DNA of 64,000 nucleotides from Aristaeella lactis (lineage in GTDB: Bacteria > Bacillota > Clostridia > Christensenellales > Aristaeellaceae), in the NCBI RefSeq assembly GCF_018118585.1, contig NZ_CP069421.1, positions 2,852,001 to 2,916,000 on the forward strand, written 5' to 3'. Below the pieces are notes generated by a model. It was not told the origin of the DNA. It searched no databases and saw only the letters and a program-made list of their open reading frames with translations. Below, piece by piece: positions 56,513 through 64,000 of this stretch (its first letter is position 1; each line of letters opens with the position of its first letter). A program made the translations under genes and the position numbers.

Positions 56513-57217
56513 ATGAGCGAGATCAAGCAGGCCGCTGAAAAAACAGCTGAGGAGACCATTCAGAAAAAAGGAAAGAAACAGAAGGAAAAGAAGACAGTGG
56601 GACAGGAAATTCTCAGCTGGATACTGACCATCCTGGTCGCGGTTGTCGCCGCGCTGGTGATCCGCTCCGTGATCTTTGAGCCCGTACGCGTTGACGGAAC
56701 GTCCATGGATGACACCCTGGCGGACGGGGAAATCATGTTTGTTTCCAAGTTTGATTATTCCAGCACCTGGTTCTGCCTTCCCTGGCAGGATGAAAAGACC
56801 AAGGAAAACGCTCCCCGGATCACCATCGGCGGAGATCCGAAACGGTTTGACGTGGTGATCTGCCGGTATCCCGGACGGGGAGACACCAACTTTGTGAAGC
56901 GGGTGATCGGTCTTCCCGGAGATACGCTCCGGCTTGAGGACGGATACCTGTACATTAAGGAAAAGGGCCAGGAAGAAGAAGTTAAGTACGAAGAGCCCTA
57001 CATCAGTGAAGCATACCGCGGAGGTTCCCTTAACAACTTCGGCCCTTTCACCGTGCCGGAGGGAGAGTTCTTCGTGATGGGTGACCACCGGAACAATTCC
57101 AACGACAGCCGCAGCGTTGGCCCGATCGAGCGGAGCATGATCGTCGGTCATGTCCGCCAGGTGGTTTACCCCTTTGGACAGTGGCGTACTGTCAAGAATG
57201 GTTTGGATGTCGAATAA
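56513..57217 (+). CDS. lepB: Signal peptidase I
   Basis: A type I signal peptidase that cleaves signal peptides at the outer face of the membrane. The 234-residue product has a charged cytoplasmic start of about 30 residues, one membrane helix (ILSWILTILVAVVAALVI), S64 in DGTSMDDTLADGE and K129 in NFVKRVIGLPGD. MGDHRNNSNDSRSVG is the family box E. The last 16 codons (PFGQWRTVKNGLDVE) are repeated downstream as PFGQWRAVQNGLDVKAD, so an element appears to have inserted near the 3' end. Confidence 0.95.
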   Translation: MSEIKQAAEKTAEETIQKKGKKQKEKKTVGQEILSWILTILVAVVAALVIRSVIFEPVRVDGTSMDDTLADGEIMFVSKFDYSSTWFCLPWQDEKTKENAPRITIGGDPKRFDVVICRYPGRGDTNFVKRVIGLPGDTLRLEDGYLYIKEKGQEEEVKYEEPYISEAYRGGSLNNFGPFTVPEGEFFVMGDHRNNSNDSRSVGPIERSMIVGHVRQVVYPFGQWRTVKNGLDVE

Positions 57218-57220
57218 ATC

Positions 57221-57346
57221 AGGGAACGCATAGCGTTCCCTGTACCCGCAACCTCAGTCGGCGCGACTGTCCCCCGGACAGCTCGCTTGCTTCGGTTGAC
57301 CTCAGCTCTGACGAGATTTCTGCCACCGGCAATCGTCAGAGCTTCG
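57221..57346 (+). repeat. Hairpin-rich insert after lepB
   Basis: About 126 bases containing three perfect stems. GGGAACGC pairs with GCGTTCCC around ATA, CTGTCC with GGACAG around CCC, and AGCTCTGACGA with TCGTCAGAGCT. It lies between the lepB stop and a duplicate of the lepB tail. No gene is present. Confidence 0.55.
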
Positions 57347-57401
57347 CCCCTTTGGACAGTGGCGCGCTGTCCAGAACGGTCTGGACGTCAAGGCGGACTG
57401 A
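57347..57401 (+). pseudogene. Duplicate of the lepB 3' end
   Basis: Bases 57347-57401 read PFGQWRAVQNGLDVKAD and stop, paralleling the lepB C-terminus at 57170-57217 with several silent and four amino acid changes. It has no start codon. It is probably the original lepB end, displaced by the hairpin-rich insert. Confidence 0.6.
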
Positions 57402-57418
57402 TCTTGCCTGATGATGCA

Positions 57419-57452
57419 AAAATCCCCGGAACAGAGTGTTCCGGGGATTTCA
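57419..57452. terminator. Bidirectional terminator
   Basis: AATCCCCGGAAC and GTTCCGGGGATT form a 12-bp stem around AGAGT, with an A-run on the left serving the minus-strand gene. Confidence 0.85.
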
Positions 57453-57466
57453 TTATCTATCGGGAA

Positions 57467-58600
57467 TTATTTGATACGGATCAGGTCCGCGATCTTGTTG
57501 CCCTTTTCATCTGAAATATAGGGTGCGGCGCCGGTGCGTTTGGCGGTGATGAACAGGTTGTCGTTGACATTGATGTTCATCCAGTCGCTTTCGGCAAGGC
57601 GGTAGGTTTCGGGAGCGCCTTTGTTTTTCCGGTGTTCAACGGTGAAAGTGTAAGCCTCGGTCCGCTGGCCTTCGCGCTCGTTTTCCCCGAGTTCCACCTC
57701 GGGCCAGAAGGTGTTGTGATCCTCGCCGGAGGCGGTCACGTCCCGGGACGGAGTCCAGCGCCAGATGTTGTAATAGTACTTTGTCTGGTAGCGGGGGATC
57801 TGCTGATAGACCGGCTGCTGGACGGTTTCAGTATAGTATTCGGTGGTGTAGACCGGACGCTCGTGAGGTACTTCGGTGAAGGTTCCGTTTCCGTTGTCCG
57901 TGTAAGTGTAATAGGTTTCATAGTGATCCACTACCTGGCGGGAACGCTGAACCTCAACGCTTTCGTAGTGAGACAGTACACTGTCATAGTGGTGCAGTTC
58001 GCTCCGCGCGTCAGTCTGTTCGGCACCGGCGGGCAGCTCCCAGCCGGACTCCTGATACATGCGGTTTTCTTCAATATTGATATTGCGGGCCCACTGCAGG
58101 CTGGTAACAGTCAGGTCTCCGGAGGTCTTGTTTCCGTTCAGCCACATGAAGAGGGCGATGATCGCCAGAAGGACAACCAGGAGAACCTTCATCGGGCTGC
58201 GGGACGGTTTCTGCTGTGAAGAGGAAACCTGCGGCTGGGCGGCGGTCTCAGCGGCTTCCCGCTCCTTTTTCTTCTGGAGCATCTCGAAATAGTTGGCTTC
58301 AGAATCAGCGCGGCTGGAACCGCAGTTGCTGCAGAATTCGGCGTTGTCGCTGTTCAGGGAGTTGCAGAAGGAACAGTACCAGTCCGGATTCTTGCTGACG
58401 TATTTCGCCTGCTCCTCATCCAGGTACTCCACATCGGACCGTTCGTTTTCCTCCCGGGTTTCGCCTTCGGTATACCCTTTCATATAGAACTGGACTTCCC
58501 CGCGGGCACGTCCGCAGGAGGGACAGTTTGTCACGTCTCCGCGGATCCCTTTGTTTCCGCAGACAGGACAGTCCCAGTATGCCATAACGAGCTTGGACAT
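57467..58600 (-). CDS. Zinc-ribbon protein with one membrane segment
   Basis: A 377-residue protein. Two zinc ribbons lie at the N-terminus: CPVCGNKG...CPSCGRARG (11-35) and the RanBP2-like WYCSFCNSLN...FCSNCGSSR (about 75-97). A membrane helix follows near 137-155 (MKVLLVVLLAIIALFMWL). The outer part, about 220 residues, is rich in Tyr and Thr with repeated HYE/HYDS phrases and no known domain. It is a single gene with its own terminator. Similar proteins occur in Clostridia without known function. Confidence 0.68.
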   Translation of the reverse strand: MSKLVMAYWDCPVCGNKGIRGDVTNCPSCGRARGEVQFYMKGYTEGETREENERSDVEYLDEEQAKYVSKNPDWYCSFCNSLNSDNAEFCSNCGSSRADSEANYFEMLQKKKEREAAETAAQPQVSSSQQKPSRSPMKVLLVVLLAIIALFMWLNGNKTSGDLTVTSLQWARNINIEENRMYQESGWELPAGAEQTDARSELHHYDSVLSHYESVEVQRSRQVVDHYETYYTYTDNGNGTFTEVPHERPVYTTEYYTETVQQPVYQQIPRYQTKYYYNIWRWTPSRDVTASGEDHNTFWPEVELGENEREGQRTEAYTFTVEHRKNKGAPETYRLAESDWMNINVNDNLFITAKRTGAAPYISDEKGNKIADLIRIK

Positions 58601-58746
58601 GTTTTGCGCTCCTTTATCAGACCCTGTACAGATGAAAAAATCCTGTATTCATTCCCTGTCATTGTACATTGGAAACGGGTTTTCCGTCAACGATTCTTTG
58701 TCCTGCAAGATTCATTTTTTCGTAACTTTTGAAGGGTTTGTCCATA

Positions 58747-58775
58747 TTGCAAAAAACAATTTCATTTGATAGAAT
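58747..58775 (+). promoter_or_regulatory. atp operon promoter
   Basis: TTGCAA and TAGAAT separated by 17 bases, 37 bases before the atpI-like start codon. A perfect TATAAT closer to the gene (58791) would start transcription inside the ribosome binding site and is less likely. Confidence 0.5.
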
Positions 58776-58812
58776 ATTCGGTGGTTTGTTTATAATTTCG
58801 GAGGGGAGGCCG

Positions 58813-59244
58813 ATGCCGGGCATGGATCCTGCTGTTAAAAAGGAAACCGGGTACATCGCCGTATGGGTGGTGCTGCTCAGCCTGGTCATGGAGGCCGTTT
58901 TTTTGCTTATCCGGAAATGGGATCTTTCGGTGCTTTTCGGCAACCTGGGCGGAGCGGTGATCGCGATCGGAAACTTTTTTCTGATGGCGGTTACGGTGAG
59001 CAAGGCGATTGAAAAGGGAAAACCGGAAGAGGCGGCCACACGGGTGAAGGCCACCGCAACGTTCCGGCTGGCAGGCTGCGCCCTGCTCTGCGTACTCCTC
59101 ATTGCCGTTTTTAAAACCAATTTATACGCAACGGTGATCCCGCTGCTCTTTCCCCGGATCGGAATCGCTTTCCGGCCTTTGATCGACCGGAAACGCGGAG
59201 TGCAGCCGTCGGGGACGGAAGAAGGAAGTGATCTGATTGACTGA
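58813..59244 (+). CDS. atpI: ATP synthase subunit I-like protein
   Basis: A 143-residue membrane protein at the head of the atp operon, with four hydrophobic segments (IAVWVVLLSLVMEAVFLL, LFGNLGGAVIAIGNFFLMAV, LAGCALLCVLLIAVF, VIPLLFPRIGIAF). AtpI helps to assemble the c ring or handles magnesium. Sequence conservation in this family is low, and the call rests largely on position and topology. CGGAGGGGAGGCCG precedes the ATG. It overlaps atpB by eight bases. Confidence 0.72.
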   Translation: MPGMDPAVKKETGYIAVWVVLLSLVMEAVFLLIRKWDLSVLFGNLGGAVIAIGNFFLMAVTVSKAIEKGKPEEAATRVKATATFRLAGCALLCVLLIAVFKTNLYATVIPLLFPRIGIAFRPLIDRKRGVQPSGTEEGSDLID

Positions 59245-60154
59245 AGAAAGGGTGCCTGACGTTAAAAGCACCCGGTTCCGGATGATCGACTATGCCCTGA
59301 TCGCGATGATGGTCCTGCCCATCCTGGCGTGTATTGTGCTGAAGGTGCTGTACACTCCGGCATCTGAAGGGGTGCATATCTCCGGCGCAATGGTATTCGC
59401 TGAGTTCGAAGCTCCGCTGATGAACGCGTATATCTCCGAAAGCCAGGTGAACAGCTGGGCGGTCATGATCTCCATTCTCGGCCTGTGCCTGTACCTGACA
59501 CACGGGCTGACAACGAAGGCAGTGTGCAAACGCCAGCTGATCGCTGAATGGATCGTGGAGAAGTGCGAAAAGCTTGTCAAGGACAACATGGGCGGCTTTT
59601 TCGCGGAGTGGGGACCTTTCATCGCGGCCATCATGGGACTGAGCGCGTTCTCCTCGCTGATCTGCCTGCTGGGCCTGTTCAGCCCGACGGGAGACGTGAA
59701 CGTCACATTCGGCTGGGCGATCCTGGTCTTTATCCTGATCATGCACTTCAAGTTCCGCGGCGGACTGTGGAATTACTTTATCGGGCTGTTCAAGCCCATT
59801 CCCGTGTTTGCTCCGATGAACCTGATCGGCGAATTCGCGACACCGGTGTCCATGGCTTTCCGTCATTACGGCAACATCCTGTCCGGCGCGGTTATTTCCG
59901 CCCTGATCGGATCGGCTCTGACGGGACTGAGCAATTCGCTGCTGGGCTGGCTGCCCGGCGTGCTGGGTGACATGCCGCTCCTGCGGGTAGGTCTCCCGGC
60001 GGTCCTGAGCATCTACTTCGACGTGTTCAGCGGATTGATGCAGGCTTTCATCTTCGCCATGCTGACCATGCTGAATATCTCCGGAGCGGTGCCGTGGGAT
60101 GACTGGAACAAGAAACGTGAGCGCCGCGGGAAAAAGGCACTCGCACCGAACTAA
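59237..60154 (+). CDS. atpB: ATP synthase F0 subunit a
   Basis: The stator subunit that forms the ion half-channels against the c ring. The 305-residue product starts with TTG behind GAAGGAAGTGATC. The essential Arg is R209 in VSMAFRHYGNILSGAV, and NLIGEFATP just before it is typical of clostridial forms. It is longer at the N-terminus than in Escherichia coli, with about six membrane helices. It overlaps atpI by eight bases. Confidence 0.93.
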   Translation: MTEERVPDVKSTRFRMIDYALIAMMVLPILACIVLKVLYTPASEGVHISGAMVFAEFEAPLMNAYISESQVNSWAVMISILGLCLYLTHGLTTKAVCKRQLIAEWIVEKCEKLVKDNMGGFFAEWGPFIAAIMGLSAFSSLICLLGLFSPTGDVNVTFGWAILVFILIMHFKFRGGLWNYFIGLFKPIPVFAPMNLIGEFATPVSMAFRHYGNILSGAVISALIGSALTGLSNSLLGWLPGVLGDMPLLRVGLPAVLSIYFDVFSGLMQAFIFAMLTMLNISGAVPWDDWNKKRERRGKKALAPN

Positions 60155-60484
<330 letters not shown>

Positions 60485-60518
60485 TTTAGAATTAAGAATT
60501 CAGAATTCAGAATTATCC
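60485..60518. repeat. AGAATTC-type short repeat between atpE and atpF
   Basis: Directly after the atpE stop, AGAATTAAGAATTCAGAATTC-like units are repeated about four times. The same kind of string lies at the MITE-like element (23640-23884) and after atpG. Confidence 0.5.
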
Positions 60519-60582
60519 GCTGCGGCGGGGAGATCCACGATCGGAAGCAGGATGATTTCATGAATGAACTGAGAGGGAAAAC

Positions 60583-61077
60583 ATGCAGTTTTTAGATGTT
60601 ATTTCCGTCAACATCTGGGCGATCCTGGCTTCGCTGGCGAATCTGCTCGTGCTGACGTGGATCATCAAGCGGTTCCTCTTTAAGCCGGTTAAGAAGATGC
60701 TGGACGCACGGCGCCAGACCATCGATGATTACTATGCCCAGGCCCAGGCGGCCCGGGATGAGGCTGAAGAGAACCGGCTGAATTATGAAGCCGCTATGGC
60801 CGCGGCAAAGCAGACGGGCGATCAGATCATTGCTGACGCAAGCCGTACCGCGGAATACCGTCACAATGAGATTGTGGCGGAAGCCCGTGAAAAAGCTTCT
60901 GAGATCCGCCGCCAGGCGGAGGCGGATGCCCTGCTGGAACGCAAGAAGGCAGAGGACGAGATGAAGCACGAGATTGCCAACGTGTCCGCGCAGCTGACCG
61001 GAAAACTGCTGCAGCGTGAGATCAACGAGGAGGATCATCGCAACCTGATCGATTCCTTCCTGAACGATCTGGACTGA
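60583..61077 (+). CDS. atpF: ATP synthase F0 subunit b
   Basis: The peripheral stalk subunit. The 164-residue product has one N-terminal membrane helix (IWAILASLANLLVLTWIIKRFLF) and a long charged coiled coil (EAEENRLNYEAAMAAAKQ, then a run of Lys/Glu/Ala). It starts after GAGAGGGAAAAC. A 98-base gap with short repeats separates it from atpE, longer than elsewhere in the operon. Confidence 0.93.
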   Translation: MQFLDVISVNIWAILASLANLLVLTWIIKRFLFKPVKKMLDARRQTIDDYYAQAQAARDEAEENRLNYEAAMAAAKQTGDQIIADASRTAEYRHNEIVAEAREKASEIRRQAEADALLERKKAEDEMKHEIANVSAQLTGKLLQREINEEDHRNLIDSFLNDLD

Positions 61078-61099
61078 CCGGCAGTACGGGGGACAGATA

Positions 61100-61630
61100 A
61101 TGACAACGACGAGTAGGGAATATGCTGAGGCGCTGTTTGAGCTGGCGGTTCAGGGCAATGAGACGAAGGAAACGTCCGAAGGCCTGGAAACGGTTGTCAG
61201 CGCGCTCCTGCAGACCCCGGATTACCGGGCGATGCTGGCGAGCCCCGCTATCAGCAAGGAAGAGCGGCTGAACGCACTGGACAGCGCTTTCCGCGGGAAG
61301 ATCCCGGATATCCTGCTGGCCATTCTGCGCATGATGATCTCCAGGGGTCATGTTTCGGCGCTGAACGGCATGGCAAGGGATTATGAGGAACTTGCCAGGG
61401 GATACCGCGGTGAGTCCGTGGCTGTTGTGACGTCCGCCGTGCCGCTGAAAGAGGCGGAGACGGTGGCGCTCCGCGCGAAGCTCGAGAAGAAACTGTCAAA
61501 GACAGTGATCATGCAGTTCCGGGTTGATCCGGAGCTGATCGGTGGTATTCGCGTGGAAGTGGACGGCCGGGTTATTGACGGCAGTATCCGGAATAAGCTT
61601 GATGAGATCAAGGAAGTGATGAACGCATGA
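61100..61630 (+). CDS. atpH: ATP synthase F1 subunit delta
   Basis: The 176-residue subunit that joins the b stalk to the F1 head. The N-terminal helical domain begins [16 protein letters not shown]. The conserved C-terminal part reads [20 protein letters not shown], then [12 protein letters not shown], which is the delta/OSCP signature. It overlaps atpA by four bases. Confidence 0.92.
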   Translation: MTTTSREYAEALFELAVQGNETKETSEGLETVVSALLQTPDYRAMLASPAISKEERLNALDSAFRGKIPDILLAILRMMISRGHVSALNGMARDYEELARGYRGESVAVVTSAVPLKEAETVALRAKLEKKLSKTVIMQFRVDPELIGGIRVEVDGRVIDGSIRNKLDEIKEVMNA

Positions 61631-63120
61631 GCTCCAAGGCGGGAGAAATCAGCAGTATCATAAAAGAACAAATTAAACAGTACGAAACCAAAATTGAAAT
61701 GAAGGAGAACGGAACGGTCATCACCGTCGGCGATGGTATCGCTACGGTGTACGGCCTCCGTTCCTGCATGGCCAACGAACTGCTGCGGTTTGAGGACGGC
61801 AGCTTTGGCGTGGCCCAGAACCTGGAGGAGGAGACGGTTTCCGTCGCTATCCTGTCCGACAAGGACACCATCCAGGAAGGCAGCTCCGTGTTCCGCACCG
61901 GTGAAGCCCTCTCCGTTCCGGTAGGTGAAGACCTGCTGGGCCGCGTGGTGAACGCCCTGGGCGCTCCCATTGACGGCAAGGGCCCGGTGGAAACCAAGGA
62001 GACCCGTCCTGTGGAAGCGATCGCCCTGGGCATCATCCAGCGCCAGAGCGTCAGTGTTCCGCTGCAGACCGGTATCAAGGCTATCGACAGTATGATCCCG
62101 ATTGGCCGCGGCCAGCGCGAACTGATCATCGGTGACCGCCAGACCGGTAAGACCACGATCGCGATCGATACGATCATCAACCAGAAGGATACAGGCGTGC
62201 TCTGTATCTACGTGGCCATCGGCCAGAAGCGCTCCAGCGTGGTGCAGATCGCCCAGGAACTGGAGAAGGCCGGCGCCCTGCCTTACACGATCATCGTCAG
62301 CGCGTCCGCGGCTGAAAGCGCTCCGCTACAGTACATCGCTCCCTATGCCGGCTGCGCCATGGCGGAGTATTTCCGGGAAAAGGGACAGGATGTCCTGATC
62401 GTTTACGATGATCTTTCCAAGCACGCGGTGGCCTACCGTGCCCTGAGCCTGCTGATCCGCCGGCCTCCGGGACGTGAAGCTTACCCCGGCGACGTTTTCT
62501 ACCTGCATTCCCGCCTGCTTGAGCGCGCGGTGTGCGTGGCGCCGGAATACGGCGGAGGTTCCATCACCGCCCTGCCGATCATTGAAACCCAGGCGGGTGA
62601 CGTTTCCGCCTACATCCCGACCAACGTGATTTCCATCACGGACGGCCAGATCTTCCTGGAAACCGAACTGTTCCACAGCGGTATCCGTCCGGCTATCAAC
62701 CCCGGTATCTCCGTCAGCCGTGTCGGCGGCGCTGCCCAGATCAAAGGCATGAAGAAGGTTGCCGGTGAACTGAAACTGCTGTACGCCCAGTACCGCGAAC
62801 TGCAGGCATTTGCCCAGTTCGGCAGCGACCTGGACGCGGACACCAAGTCCCGTCTGGCCCTGGGCGAACGCATCGTGGAAGTGCTGAAGCAGAAGCGCTC
62901 CGCTCCTGTGGACGTCGGCTGCCAGGTGGCGATCGTTTACGCTGTTATCAACGGCTACCTCAATGACGTGGAGCCGAAGGACGTGGCGGCGTACGAGCAG
63001 AAACTGTATGAATATCTCCAGTCCCGCTACAGCAGCCTGCTGGAACGCATTGAGCTGGGCAAGTGGGATAACGAAGAAATCGAAGAGATGAAGCAGGCCC
63101 TGGCAGGCTTCAGGGGGTAA
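61627..63120 (+). CDS. atpA: ATP synthase F1 subunit alpha
   Basis: The non-catalytic nucleotide-binding subunit of F1. The 497-residue product has Walker A GDRQTGKT (169-176), the phrase [10 protein letters not shown] before it, and [14 protein letters not shown], the alpha/beta signature with the arginine finger region. Length and motif order are normal. The ATG overlaps the atpH stop. Confidence 0.97.
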   Translation: MSSKAGEISSIIKEQIKQYETKIEMKENGTVITVGDGIATVYGLRSCMANELLRFEDGSFGVAQNLEEETVSVAILSDKDTIQEGSSVFRTGEALSVPVGEDLLGRVVNALGAPIDGKGPVETKETRPVEAIALGIIQRQSVSVPLQTGIKAIDSMIPIGRGQRELIIGDRQTGKTTIAIDTIINQKDTGVLCIYVAIGQKRSSVVQIAQELEKAGALPYTIIVSASAAESAPLQYIAPYAGCAMAEYFREKGQDVLIVYDDLSKHAVAYRALSLLIRRPPGREAYPGDVFYLHSRLLERAVCVAPEYGGGSITALPIIETQAGDVSAYIPTNVISITDGQIFLETELFHSGIRPAINPGISVSRVGGAAQIKGMKKVAGELKLLYAQYRELQAFAQFGSDLDADTKSRLALGERIVEVLKQKRSAPVDVGCQVAIVYAVINGYLNDVEPKDVAAYEQKLYEYLQSRYSSLLERIELGKWDNEEIEEMKQALAGFRG

Positions 63121-63123
63121 CGG

Positions 63124-63933
63124 ATGGGCGCTGATATTAAATCATTGCGGAGCCGCATCCGCAGCGTGGACTCCACCCTGCACCTGACCAAGGCGATGGG
63201 CCTGGTGGCGGCTTCCAAGATCCGCCGTGCCACGCGGACCATGAGCCAGAGCAGGGAATACGCTTCCGCGATGGATGACGTGGTTTCCGTGCTGAGCTCA
63301 TCGCCGGAATGCGCGCGGACGCCGTATATGCAGCCCAAGGGCGAAGGCACGCGGCTGATCGTGATCGCCGGTGACCGGGGCCTTGCGGGCGGCTATAACG
63401 CCAACGTGTTCCGCCTGGCATCAACGGTGGAAAACGCGGAAGTCATTCCGATTGGCAAGCGGGCGTGCGAACGCTGGGGCAAGCCGGTGATTTCCTCGGA
63501 AAAGTATCCGGCAACAGAAGCCGCCAAGCTGGCTGAAGAGCTGTGCCGGGACTTCCAGGATGGCAAATTCGGCAAACTGGGAATCCTGTACACCCGTTAC
63601 CGCTCCATGATGAGCCAGGAGGCAACCCTGCTGTGGGTGCTGCCGCTGGAGAAGAAGGAGAAGGAAACAGAGACCGCTGAGGCGGCGCCGGTTTTCGAGC
63701 CGAACGAGCAGACCGTGCTGAATGCCGCGGTGCCTACCTACATCAGCGGCCTGCTGACGGCCTGCATCCGCGAAAGCTACGCCTGTGAAGTGGCGGCACG
63801 CCGTATGGCCATGGATTCCGCCGGCAAGAATGCCCAGGAAATGATCGACAAGCTGCAGCTGCAGTACAACCGGGCACGCCAGAACTCCATTACCCAGGAG
63901 ATCACAGAGATCGTGGCCGGATCGGGAATGTAA
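63124..63933 (+). CDS. atpG: ATP synthase F1 subunit gamma
   Basis: The central shaft of F1. The 269-residue product has the N-terminal helix SLRSRIRSVDSTLHLTKAMG and the C-terminal helix MIDKLQLQYNRARQNSITQE, then ITEIVAGSG, both conserved in gamma. GDRGLAGGYN is the usual early phosphate-loop-like segment. It is three bases after atpA. The atpD start must lie beyond the window. Confidence 0.95.
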   Translation: MGADIKSLRSRIRSVDSTLHLTKAMGLVAASKIRRATRTMSQSREYASAMDDVVSVLSSSPECARTPYMQPKGEGTRLIVIAGDRGLAGGYNANVFRLASTVENAEVIPIGKRACERWGKPVISSEKYPATEAAKLAEELCRDFQDGKFGKLGILYTRYRSMMSQEATLLWVLPLEKKEKETETAEAAPVFEPNEQTVLNAAVPTYISGLLTACIRESYACEVAARRMAMDSAGKNAQEMIDKLQLQYNRARQNSITQEITEIVAGSGM

Positions 63934-63935
63934 AA

Positions 63936-63966
63936 ATCAATGCAGAATGCAGAATGCAGAATTAAT
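63936..63966. repeat. GCAGAAT short tandem repeat after atpG
   Basis: ATGCAGAATGCAGAATGCAGAATT repeats a seven-base unit about three times in the gap before atpD. It is related to the AGAATTC strings elsewhere in the window. Confidence 0.5.
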
Positions 63967-64000
63967 ACTGAAGCCGGAGAAAAAGCCTCCGCTTCGGTCA

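Noticed and set aside
58791-58796. TATAAT directly before the atpI-like gene as its promoter
   Set aside because: Transcription from it would start inside the ribosome binding site. The TTGCAA/TAGAAT pair further upstream is more suitable.

Overview
The window looks like chromosome of a low-complexity-envelope Gram-positive anaerobe of the Bacillota (Clostridia), probably a gut or rumen lineage. The reasons are strong AGGAGG-type ribosome binding sites, the Bacillus/Clostridium-type gene pairs (mrfA-mrfB, speA-speE-speB, GtrA, CD3324-like regulator), a secreted GH51 neighbourhood for plant hemicellulose, and an F-type ATP synthase whose c subunit carries a sodium-type site. Base composition is in the mid-fifties percent G+C by eye, with a few visibly A+T-richer genes in the accessory part. 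The genus cannot be fixed from the sequence alone.

Layout. 1-3.4 kb: minus-strand ruvC-ruvA-ruvB-queA (Holliday junction processing and queuosine), ending in what may be the start of tgt. 3.5-6.05 kb: argH, a HAD phosphatase and a tRNA-Thr/tRNA-Pro pair. 6.05-23.6 kb: an accessory stretch of mostly small, separately transcribed genes, with several GNAT acetyltransferases, a beta-lactamase-fold hydrolase, a MefA-like efflux pump behind an apparent leader-peptide attenuator, two S51 peptidases, HTH regulators with effector-binding or TPR domains, an LRR surface protein, dus, an AAA ATPase and a radical SAM protein. Broken gene ends, tRNA-derived relics and repeated hairpins are scattered through it. 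23.64-24.36 kb: a MITE-like repeat and then a long structured leader with an intrinsic terminator just before the start of a polyamine operon. 24.4-30.0 kb: speA-speE-speB-carboxynorspermidine dehydrogenase-nspC. 30.1-38.6 kb: pepF, NUDIX proteins, an Eis-like acetyltransferase, two uracil/hypoxanthine-type DNA glycosylases, and an ABC exporter with its TetR regulator. 38.8-41.7 kb: secreted SGNH esterase and GH51 arabinofuranosidase. 41.8-45.1 kb: a GGDEF protein with a ribbon-helix-helix-like tail, a zinc-ribbon membrane protein, an HD phosphohydrolase and GtrA. 45.2-47.8 kb: a zinc/cadmium-type efflux operon (HMA protein, P-type ATPase, ArsR). 48.1-50.9 kb: a methionine uptake system. 51-58.6 kb: ketopantoate reductase, mrfAB DNA repair, a TPR protein, lepB and a zinc-ribbon membrane protein. 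58.8-64 kb: atpI-B-E-F-H-A-G; the window ends before atpD.

The most unusual observations are as follows. (1) The substrate-binding protein next to metNI is a circular permutation of MetQ: its C-terminal lobe segment comes first and its N-terminal lobe segment last, and it has no lipobox. A 24-codon leader ORF rich in Cys and Met codons precedes it. (2) The polyamine operon has a roughly 430-base structured leader ending in a strong terminator. (3) An identical 12-base element, TTTGTTCGCCTT, lies exactly 33 bases upstream of the -10 box of ruvC, mrfA and an S51 peptidase gene, which suggests a shared regulon including two DNA-repair operons. (4) A diguanylate cyclase domain is fused to a CopG/RHH-like tail, with a perfect 23-base inverted repeat in front of the gene. 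(5) A CD3324-like HTH protein reads through into a ParB-like domain that still has its own Shine-Dalgarno sequence and ATG.
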